Of a stretch of DNA of 13,216 nt, positions 7,807 through 13,216 are shown in pieces. This DNA comes from Pseudomonadota bacterium (GTDB taxonomy: Bacteria > Pseudomonadota > Gammaproteobacteria > Xanthomonadales > Xanthomonadaceae). How positions within the stretch are numbered: the stretch's first letter is position 1; each line of letters starts with the position of its first letter. The notes beneath the pieces were generated by a model that was not told where the DNA came from, made no database searches, and saw only the letters and a list, made by a program, of their open reading frames with translations. Location of the stretch: assembly GCA_023393895.1 (NCBI GenBank), contig JAEXBT010000224.1:1-13216 (forward strand), given 5' to 3'. Position numbers and translations under genes: made by a program.

Positions 7807-7834
7807 CTTGCATCCCGCCTCGGCGGGGCGCAAG
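7807..7834. other. strong stem-loop after the lipoprotein gene
   Basis: CTTGC (7807-7811) pairs with GCAAG (7830-7834), and CCCGC (7814-7818) pairs with GCGGG (7823-7827), separated by a symmetric 2x2 internal loop (AT/GC) around a CTCG tetraloop. It begins 22 bp after the lipoprotein stop. No T-run follows on either strand, so it is not a textbook intrinsic terminator, but it may protect or end the lipoprotein mRNA. Its 3' arm overlaps the palindrome GCAAGCTTGC (7830-7839). Confidence 0.5.
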
Positions 7835-7842
7835 CTTGCATT

Positions 7843-7901
7843 GCGACGCCCGCCCGAGGAAGTCACGGATCCCCCCTGTTCCGTCCTCGTGCGGGCGTTG
7901 C
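7843..7901. other. long imperfect stem-loop (about 59 nt)
   Basis: GCGACGCCCGC (7843-7853) pairs with GCGGGCGTTGC (7891-7901): 11 pairs, one of them G-T. Inside, CGAGG (7855-7859) pairs with CCTCG (7885-7889), and ACGGA (7865-7869) pairs with TCCGT (7880-7884) around a C-rich 10-nt loop. This gives roughly 21 pairs in one nested structure. No U-tract follows on either strand. CCGAGG (7854-7859) could alternatively pair with CCTCGG (7818-7823) of the preceding hairpin, so the two may be alternatives. It lies between the lipoprotein gene and the predicted sRNA terminator. Confidence 0.5.
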
Positions 7902-7944
7902 GCTTTCCGGCTTCCGTTGAGCCTGGGCCGCACCGCGGACGCAG

Positions 7945-8016
7945 AAAAAATGAGGGGCCGGACGTCCCCCGACATCCGCCCCCACAGCACCCCCCGGATG
8001 TACCGTGCCGGCCCCT
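7945..8016 (-). terminator. intrinsic terminator of the predicted sRNA
   Basis: Read on the minus strand, AGGGGCCGG (8016-8008) pairs perfectly with CCGGCCCCT (7961-7953). It is extended by three more pairs with one bulged base (8006-8004 with 7964-7962) and capped by a second perfect 7-bp stem, ACATCCG (8001-7995) with CGGATGT (7978-7972). The apical loop is 16 nt: G5, TGCTGT, G5. After the stem come CA and six Ts (7950-7945). The T-run fixes the direction as minus strand; on the plus strand the stem is preceded by A6 and followed by no Ts. Confidence 0.75.
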
Positions 8017-8062
8017 GCTCCAATACCGGCGGCGCTGGAAGCGCCTGTCATTCCGAGTGCAG
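7945..8062 (-). ncRNA. predicted sigma-54-dependent small RNA, about 118 nt
   Basis: No protein gene occupies this stretch, yet it has the outline of an sRNA gene on the minus strand. An exact sigma-54 promoter match at 8073-8089 places the start near 8062 (-12 C at 8074), and an intrinsic terminator ends in T6 at 7950-7945. The 5' part (about 8062-8046) looks unpaired. GGCGCT (8045-8040) and AGCGCC (8036-8031) form a 6-bp hairpin, then comes a linker 8030-8017, and then the large terminator hairpin 8016-7953. No good ribosome-binding site plus ORF is seen. I do not recognise it as GlmY/GlmZ, CrcZ/Y, Qrr or 6S. The nearest genes are the lipoprotein (+) and mnmG (+), and neither overlaps. Function and targets are unknown. 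Confidence 0.6.
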
Positions 8063-8072
8063 TTGTATTTAA

Positions 8073-8089
8073 AGCAAGTGCCGTGCCAG
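8073..8089 (-). promoter_or_regulatory. sigma-54 (RpoN) -24/-12 promoter, exact consensus match
   Basis: On the minus strand the sequence from 8089 to 8073 is CTGGCACGGCACTTGCT. It fits the accepted consensus YTGGCACGRNNNTTGCW at every position, with the invariant GG at 8087-8086 (-25/-24) and GC at 8075-8074 (-13/-12) in correct phase. The predicted start is near 8062. By hand estimate, with roughly 68% GC, fewer than one such exact match per thousand windows of this size would arise by chance. No plausible protein-coding gene follows it; the next minus-strand element is an intrinsic terminator. Confidence 0.75.
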
Positions 8090-8090
8090 A

Positions 8091-8119
8091 TTCGGGCAAT
8101 AGGACTCTTGGCGCATAAT
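8091..8119 (+). promoter_or_regulatory. possible sigma-70 promoter for mnmG
   Basis: CATAAT (8114-8119) matches the -10 consensus at 5 of 6 positions. TTCGGG (8091-8096), 17 bp upstream, is a weak -35. A start near 8126 would give mnmG a leader of about 150 nt that includes the inverted repeat 8188-8213. The element lies only a few bp from the back-to-back sigma-54 promoter. TTGACC (8239-8244), nearer the gene, has no usable -10. Confidence 0.3.
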
Positions 8120-8187
8120 TGCGACTTCGATCGCGGCTGTGACGGGGTGGCCGCCGCATTCATTTCCGTCGCGCCTGCACGCCTGAC

Positions 8188-8213
8188 TGACGTGCCGGGC
8201 AAACGCCACGTCA
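8188..8213. promoter_or_regulatory. inverted repeat, candidate enhancer-binding-protein site
   Basis: TGACGTG (8188-8194) and CACGTCA (8207-8213) form a perfect 7-bp inverted repeat with a 12-bp spacer. Its centre is about 138 bp upstream of the predicted sRNA start, within the usual 80-150 bp range for bacterial enhancer-binding proteins. Further TGACG half-sites occur at 8140-8144 and 8219-8223. It also lies in the mnmG leader, so it might instead serve mnmG or be an RNA hairpin. The spacing differs from the GlrR pattern TGTC-N10-GACA. Confidence 0.45.
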
Positions 8214-8273
8214 CACCCTGACGCACATGGACGCTTCCTTGACCTTCCAGGTTGCCATCGGCACCGTTTGCAC

Positions 8274-10163
8274 ATGAACACGCACGTTTCCGCCTTCGAG
8301 GTGATCGTGATCGGCGGCGGCCATGCCGGCACCGAGGCCGCGCTGGCAGCAGCCCGCGCCGGTGCCCGCACGCTGCTGCTCACGCACAACATCGAAACGA
8401 TCGGTGCCATGAGCTGCAACCCGGCGATCGGCGGCATCGGCAAGGGACATCTGGTGCGCGAGATCGATGCACTCGGCGGCATCATGGCGAAGGCCGCGGA
8501 CGCGGCCGGCATCCAGTGGCGCACGCTCAATGCATCGAAGGGGCCGGCGGTGCGCGCGACGCGGGCGCAGGCCGATCGCGCGCTGTATCGCGCCTTCATT
8601 CGCCACGCCGTGGAAACCCAGCCCAACCTGACCCTGTTCCAAGCCTCAGTGGATGACCTGGTCATCGAGCATGGCGAAGTGCGTGCCGCGATCACCAACA
8701 CCGGTCTGCGTTTCGACGCACCGGCCATCATCCTGACCGCGGGCACCTTCCTTGCCGGCAGGATCCACATTGGCGAGACGCAGTACGCCGCCGGCCGGAT
8801 GGGTGACCCGCCTTCCACCGCGCTCGCGGCGAAACTGCGCGAAGGCGCGTTCGTGGTGGATCGCCTGAAGACCGGCACGCCGCCGCGCATCGACGGCCGC
8901 ACGCTCGACTATTCGAAGATGGCCGAACAACCCGGCGACGATCCGCGCCCGGTGTTCTCGTTCATGGGTAGCGATGCGGATCACCCGGCGCAGGTGAGCT
9001 GCTGGATCACCCACACCACCGGGCGCACGCACGACATCATCCGCGAGGCGCTGCATCGCTCGCCACTGTATTCCGGGCAGATCGAGGGCATCGGCCCGCG
9101 CTACTGCCCGTCGATCGAGGACAAGGTGGTGCGTTTCGCGGAGAAGGCCTCGCACCAGATCTTCGTCGAGCCCGAAGGCCTGGGCGTGGTGGAGATCTAT
9201 CCGAACGGCATCAGCACCTCGCTGCCGTTCGATGTGCAGCTGCAGCTGGTGCGTTCGATCACCGGCTTCGAGCAGGCGCACATCACCCGCCCCGGTTACG
9301 CCATTGAATACGACTTCTTCGATCCGCGCGGTTTGAAGGATTCGCTGGAAACCAAGGCGGTGCGCGGGCTGTTCTTCGCCGGCCAGATCAACGGCACCAC
9401 CGGTTACGAGGAAGCCGCCGCGCAGGGCCTGCTGGCCGGCGTCAATGCCGCGCGTTTCGTCCAGCAGCACGAGGCGTGGAGCCCGCGCCGCGACGAGGCC
9501 TACCTCGGCGTGCTGGTCGATGACCTGATCACCCAGGGCACGCGCGAGCCGTACCGGATGTTCACCTCGCGCGCCGAGTACCGGCTGCAGTTGCGCGAGG
9601 ACAACGCCGACGCGCGCCTCACCCCGGTGGGTCGCGAACTCGGACTGGTGGACGATGCGCGCTGGGACGCCTTCTCGCGCAAGCGCGAGGCGATCGAGGC
9701 GGAAAGCGCGCGACTGGCCAGCATCTGGGCGGCACCCGGCAATGCGCTGGGCACTGAACTGGCGCGTCACATCGGCGTCGAGGTCTCGCGCGAGACCAGC
9801 GGCATCGACCTGTTGCGACGGCCCGAGCTCGATTACGCCACGCTGATGCGCGTCCCGGCGCTCGGTCCGGGGCTGGCGGATGCCAAGGCCGCCGAGCAGG
9901 TACAGATCGAGGCGAAGTATTCCGGCTACCTCGGCCGCCAGCGCGAGGAGATCGCGCGCGCGCGTCGCCACGAGGACACCGCAATCCCGGACGGCTTCGA
10001 TTACGCCGCCGTGCGTGGTCTGTCCATCGAGGTGCTTCAGAAACTCACGCAGGTGCGGCCGCAGACGCTCGGGCAGGCCCAGCGCATCCCGGGCGTGACC
10101 CCGGCCGCTGTGCAGCTGTTGATCGTGCATCTGGCCCGCCTGCGACGCGAACGCGCGGCCTGA
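8274..10163 (+). CDS. mnmG: tRNA uridine-5-carboxymethylaminomethyl(34) synthesis enzyme MnmG (GidA)
   Basis: FAD-binding protein that works with the GTPase MnmE and folate/NADH to build the cmnm5/nm5 modification on wobble U34 of several tRNAs. It has 629 aa, the same length as E. coli MnmG. The FAD Rossmann motif is IGGGHAG (13-19). The redox-active cysteines are Cys48 (MSCNPAIGG) and Cys278 ([11 protein letters not shown]), one residue off the E. coli numbering. Signatures include [48 protein letters not shown] and [16 protein letters not shown], and the helical MnmE-binding C terminus is complete. The ATG at 8274 is preferred over an in-frame TTG at 8268. No good Shine-Dalgarno is seen. 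The stop is 15 bp from the converging tamB stop. Confidence 0.98.
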   Translation: MNTHVSAFEVIVIGGGHAGTEAALAAARAGARTLLLTHNIETIGAMSCNPAIGGIGKGHLVREIDALGGIMAKAADAAGIQWRTLNASKGPAVRATRAQADRALYRAFIRHAVETQPNLTLFQASVDDLVIEHGEVRAAITNTGLRFDAPAIILTAGTFLAGRIHIGETQYAAGRMGDPPSTALAAKLREGAFVVDRLKTGTPPRIDGRTLDYSKMAEQPGDDPRPVFSFMGSDADHPAQVSCWITHTTGRTHDIIREALHRSPLYSGQIEGIGPRYCPSIEDKVVRFAEKASHQIFVEPEGLGVVEIYPNGISTSLPFDVQLQLVRSITGFEQAHITRPGYAIEYDFFDPRGLKDSLETKAVRGLFFAGQINGTTGYEEAAAQGLLAGVNAARFVQQHEAWSPRRDEAYLGVLVDDLITQGTREPYRMFTSRAEYRLQLREDNADARLTPVGRELGLVDDARWDAFSRKREAIEAESARLASIWAAPGNALGTELARHIGVEVSRETSGIDLLRRPELDYATLMRVPALGPGLADAKAAEQVQIEAKYSGYLGRQREEIARARRHEDTAIPDGFDYAAVRGLSIEVLQKLTQVRPQTLGQAQRIPGVTPAAVQLLIVHLARLRRERAA

Positions 10164-10178
10164 CCCACGCGGCGCGGT

Positions 10179-13100
10179 TCACTTCTCGGTGCGCCAGTTC
10201 ACCGAGCCCTTGTTCTCCACGGTGCTCGACTCGATGGTGATGTCGAAGCCGCGACGCAGCAGGTACTTCAGCGTGAGCACCTGGCCGGTGCCGAGCAGCG
10301 ACACGCCGTAGCCGACGTACAGGCGCGGCGACAGGTACTTGCCGACGCCGAACACGCTGCCACCGAGCGTGGATGAGTTGATGAAGCCGGCATCATCCAG
10401 GCCGATCCGCGTGCCGAGCTGTGAAGCGAGCAGGCTGCCACCGGCCGTCAGCGCCGCCGAGGCCGCATTCAACTGCCGCCCTTCCTCGGCGTTGGCCGAC
10501 GACAGCGAGCGTCCCAGCGCGAGGTAGGCCAGCGCCTCGGACTGATCCATCGCCGGGTCCGCCCAGACCTCTGCCTGCGGCGCGGTGGCGCGGCCGCTGA
10601 CCCGGATACCGGCGGTGACATCGCCCACTTCACGCTGCGCGCGGATGTCGAGCAGCGGGTTGGCGATCGCATCGTTGTTCCACACCAGCCGGCCGGTATC
10701 GATCTGCAGGCGCTGGCCGTAGGCGCTGTAGCGGCCGTCCACGGTCAGGCTGCCGCTCGCGGTCATCTCCCGGCCGGGCCGGGCGAGTACGCGCAAACTC
10801 CCGCCGAGCTGGCCATCCAGCCCGAAACCGCGCAGGCGCACGTCGTCTCCCACCACGAGCGTGAGGTCCATGTCGAGCGGCGTGGCGGCACTGCGCGCCG
10901 GGTTGGCCGGGTCGAGCACCACCACGTCCGCCGAGCGCGAGACGCCATCGTCCAGCCGCTCCAGGTCCATCCGCGCCGAAGCCACCACCACGCGGCCGGT
11001 GACGCGCATCGGCTGCCCCGGCTGCACGCGCACGGTGACCTCGGGATCGACCACCGCGCGCAGCTCGCGCGTGTCCGAAAGCAGCACGTCCTCGCCGCGC
11101 ACGTTGAGGACCACCGGCGAATCCTGCCCGCGCCAGCCCAGCGTGCCATCGATGTTGAGGATGCCGTCGCCCGAGCGCACGCTGCCGGCCAGCCGCGCGT
11201 TGCCATCGGCCTGCGCGGTGAGCCGCAGGTTGCCCTGGCTCAGCACCAGCCCGTAGGCCGGCACCTCGGCGCGCAGGTTGGCGAGCATCGCGTTGCCGCC
11301 GATCGCCGGATTGCCACGCGTGCCCGAAAGCGTGATCACGCCATTGACGGTGCCGGTCGGATCGACGATGTCGGGGACGAAGGCTTCCAGCCACGACAGG
11401 TCGCGCATGTCGAGGTCGATGCTGCCGCCGAGCGGCGCGAATTCATCCCAGCCGGTGTCGATGCGCGCGGCGATGCGGCCATCACCGGAGATGCCCGTGG
11501 CCAGCGTGGCATTGATGCGGTTCGGGTCGAAGCGCGCGTCCAGCAGCAGGCCGCTGTAGGTGAGCAGGCCATCGGTGCGACGGTCACCCAGCTGCAGGCC
11601 GCCGGCCGCGGAACGCAGCTGCGCGGTGCCGGCCCAGCTCTCGCCCACCGGACGCACCTGCGCGGTGAGATCGGCGGTGCCATCGAAGGTCCAGGCCTTG
11701 CCGTCCTCGCGTGGCGGCAGCCACGGCGCGATCAGCGCCAGCGGCAGCCCGTTGCCACGGATGTCGATGCCGCGGCCGGGCCACTGTCCGCCTGCGCACA
11801 ACTGCCCCCCGCCCGTCGAGGCGAAGCAGCCCTGGGTCAGCGTCCATGCACCGCCCCGCTGCGCGAAGCCGACCGGTGCCTGCAGTCGCCAGTTCGCGCC
11901 CTTCGGCGGCTGGTAATCCAGCGCCGCCAGCTGCCCCGACCAGTCCTGTCCGCGTCGCAGCGCGCTGCCGGCCAATGTCACGTCCCCCATCGCGCCCCGC
12001 GCCTGCCCTTCCAGCCGCAGGTTCTCCATCGCGCCGGTGGCATGCGCCTGCAGTGTGTCGAAAGCGAGACCCGCTTGGATGCCGCGGGCATCAATGCGCA
12101 GATCGCCACCCCCACCCTGCCACGGCAGGCGGCCGCGGGCGACCAGATGCTCGGCGCGATAACTGCCGTAACGCACGCCGCTGCCGGTCAGGTCGGTATC
12201 AATGTCGAAGGCGTTGCGCGGCCCGCGCAGCTGCACCTGACCGTTGAGCACGCCGGCCGCAGCCGGCAGCAGGTCGTTCAGCTGCAGCGGCGTGAAGCGG
12301 GCATCGACATCAATGCGCTGGCCGATGCGGCCGCGGGCATCCAGCCGGCTGCTCCCCAGCGTGAGCGCGATGTCGCCCGAGTATTCCTCGCCGCGCACCT
12401 GCAACTGGCCGCGTCCACCGAGTGCCCGCCCGCGCAGCTGCCCGCCGAGATCGCGCAGCTCGACATCGGCGCTCAGCCGGTTGCGCGCGTCGATGCCGCC
12501 GTGCGTGGCGATGCGGCCGTTCACCGCGCCCGGCCAGTCCGGCAGGAAATAGCCGGGGTCGAAGCCGGCCAGCCGCGCATCCAGTCGCCATTGCGTAGCG
12601 GGGCTGATGTCGACGCGGCCACTTGCGTCCATCCGGCCCTGAGGCATCACCGCGCGCAGACTGTTGATGGTGAGGCCGCGCGAATCGCCGGTGCCATCGA
12701 GGTTGACGTCGGCACGCTGTGCGCCGCGCTGCAGGTTGGCGCGTCCGATCACCGCCCAATGCTCGCGGGTGCCGGCCACGCCGAAGTCCCCGTCTCCGGC
12801 CACCTGGGTGGTGCCCTGGGCATCGCTCCAGCCCAGGCCGCGCGCATTGGCGGCGAACTTGAACTGCGCCGACTCGCGCTTGAAGGTGCCGCTGCCGTTG
12901 AGTGTCACCCGCCCGCCCAGCACATCCACAACCAGGGGCTGCGCATGCAGGGTCTGCGCCTCCAGGCGCAGCTTCGAGGGCTGCACGACCACGTGGTTGT
13001 CACCTTGACGCCACTGCCCGCGCAGATCGGCATTCCCGCCGACCCCCTCGCCAACCGCATCGAACACCATCAACTCGCCGCCGCGCGCGCCGGTGAACAC

Positions 13101-13216
13101 GGCGGGATCGAGCCCTTCGCTGCGCGCTTCCAGCCGCCAGCGCGCGTCGCTGTCGGACGCGCCACCCACAGGCGAGCGAAGGGCAAGCATGGCGCGCAAG
13201 GGTGCCGGCGCGCGCC
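10179..13216 (-). CDS. tamB: TamB-family translocation/assembly module protein (DUF490), 5' end missing
   Basis: The frame is open to the right edge of the window, so about 1011 C-terminal residues are present. Full-length homologues are about 1250-1400 aa, so the N-terminal inner-membrane anchor lies outside. Most of the visible part is repetitive beta-strand sequence (alternating short hydrophobic/polar strands, many GNARLxGxxxxxDG-like turns), as in the periplasm-spanning beta-taco of TamB/AsmA proteins. The last 350-400 residues are the conserved TamB C-terminal domain, with LDMDLTLVVGDDVRLRGFGLDGQLGGSL-like text and, near the end, LGGSVFGVGKYLSPRLYVGYG and the tail TIESSTVENKGSVNWRTEK. 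TamB partners the outer-membrane protein TamA and is implicated in envelope lipid transport and outer-membrane assembly. tamA is expected upstream, beyond the right edge. Confidence 0.95.
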   Translation of the reverse strand, partial: RAPAPLRAMLALRSPVGGASDSDARWRLEARSEGLDPAVFTGARGGELMVFDAVGEGVGGNADLRGQWRQGDNHVVVQPSKLRLEAQTLHAQPLVVDVLGGRVTLNGSGTFKRESAQFKFAANARGLGWSDAQGTTQVAGDGDFGVAGTREHWAVIGRANLQRGAQRADVNLDGTGDSRGLTINSLRAVMPQGRMDASGRVDISPATQWRLDARLAGFDPGYFLPDWPGAVNGRIATHGGIDARNRLSADVELRDLGGQLRGRALGGRGQLQVRGEEYSGDIALTLGSSRLDARGRIGQRIDVDARFTPLQLNDLLPAAAGVLNGQVQLRGPRNAFDIDTDLTGSGVRYGSYRAEHLVARGRLPWQGGGGDLRIDARGIQAGLAFDTLQAHATGAMENLRLEGQARGAMGDVTLAGSALRRGQDWSGQLAALDYQPPKGANWRLQAPVGFAQRGGAWTLTQGCFASTGGGQLCAGGQWPGRGIDIRGNGLPLALIAPWLPPREDGKAWTFDGTADLTAQVRPVGESWAGTAQLRSAAGGLQLGDRRTDGLLTYSGLLLDARFDPNRINATLATGISGDGRIAARIDTGWDEFAPLGGSIDLDMRDLSWLEAFVPDIVDPTGTVNGVITLSGTRGNPAIGGNAMLANLRAEVPAYGLVLSQGNLRLTAQADGNARLAGSVRSGDGILNIDGTLGWRGQDSPVVLNVRGEDVLLSDTRELRAVVDPEVTVRVQPGQPMRVTGRVVVASARMDLERLDDGVSRSADVVVLDPANPARSAATPLDMDLTLVVGDDVRLRGFGLDGQLGGSLRVLARPGREMTASGSLTVDGRYSAYGQRLQIDTGRLVWNNDAIANPLLDIRAQREVGDVTAGIRVSGRATAPQAEVWADPAMDQSEALAYLALGRSLSSANAEEGRQLNAASAALTAGGSLLASQLGTRIGLDDAGFINSSTLGGSVFGVGKYLSPRLYVGYGVSLLGTGQVLTLKYLLRRGFDITIESSTVENKGSVNWRTEK

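Noticed and set aside
7841..7875. GAGGAAGTCACGG resembling part of the RNase P RNA core
   Set aside because: The match to the GAGGAAAGUCC box is imperfect and none of the other RNase P helices is present. The bases are explained by the 7843-7901 stem.
7945..8062. Assignment of the predicted sRNA to GlmY/GlmZ, CrcZ or Qrr
   Set aside because: No repeated CA-rich Hfq/Crc motifs, no recognisable glmS-pairing or Qrr core sequence, and a different 3' hairpin. The shared feature is only sigma-54 control.
7808..8221. Plus-strand open frame of 137 codons in the lipoprotein-mnmG gap
   Set aside because: There is no ribosome-binding site, the composition is Pro/Arg-rich, and the frame runs through the strong sRNA terminator stem, which better explains the sequence.
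8268..8273. TTG at 8268 as the mnmG start
   Set aside because: The ATG two codons later gives a 629-aa protein with the usual N terminus, and neither start has a better ribosome-binding site.
10164..10178. Shared terminator between mnmG and tamB
   Set aside because: The 15-bp gap has no stem with a T-run. Any terminator must lie within the coding ends or be Rho-dependent.
13197..13199. TTG as start of the tamB-like gene
   Set aside because: The frame stays open to the window edge and the protein lacks the N-terminal membrane anchor, so the true start lies outside.
1..13216. tRNA, rRNA, CRISPR array, IS element or prophage remnants
   Set aside because: None of the corresponding sequence patterns (tRNA arms, regularly spaced repeats, transposase or integrase frames) was seen on either strand.

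Overview
The window reads as a GC-rich chromosomal segment of a gammaproteobacterium. The most likely group is the Xanthomonadales (Lysobacter/Luteimonas/Xanthomonas-like). This rests on the GC-rich coding, protein-level resemblance to that group, the split biotin locus (bioB-bioF-bioH-bioC without bioA or bioD) and the TamB type. The placement is inference, since no 16S or similar marker is present. Nothing looks recently acquired: there are no transposases, phage genes, tRNAs or CRISPR arrays.

Left part (61-4961, + strand): a tightly packed biotin operon, bioB - bioF - DMT-family membrane transporter - bioH - bioC. All four junctions are 4-bp ATGA overlaps, so the operon is probably translationally coupled. 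BioC and BioH make the pimeloyl-ACP precursor, BioF condenses it with alanine, and BioB inserts the sulfur. The DMT transporter is the unexpected member and may move biotin or a precursor. Next come a small secreted protein of unknown function (5047-5658, +) and a converging minus-strand pair: a threonine dehydratase/serine racemase-like PLP enzyme (6093-7064) followed, 2 bp later, by an NTF2/SnoaL-like protein (5665-6090).

Middle (7065-8273): a divergent promoter region, then a Gly/Tyr/Pro-rich outer-membrane lipoprotein with a YGYPS tandem repeat (7215-7784), then about 490 bp with no protein gene. That gap is the most interesting part of the window. On the minus strand it holds an exact match to the sigma-54 promoter consensus (8073-8089). 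About 118 nt downstream of the predicted start lies a classic intrinsic terminator (stem 8016-7953, U6 at 7950-7945). About 140 bp upstream there is a perfect 7-bp inverted repeat (8188-8213) at the distance expected for an enhancer-binding protein. Together these predict a previously unannotated sigma-54-dependent small RNA of about 115-120 nt, with a large G-rich apical loop. Two further strong stem-loops (7807-7834 and 7843-7901) lie between the lipoprotein gene and the sRNA terminator.

Right part (8274-13216): mnmG (gidA, tRNA wobble-uridine modification, + strand), converging with a gap of 15 bp on tamB (minus strand), whose 5' end runs off the window.
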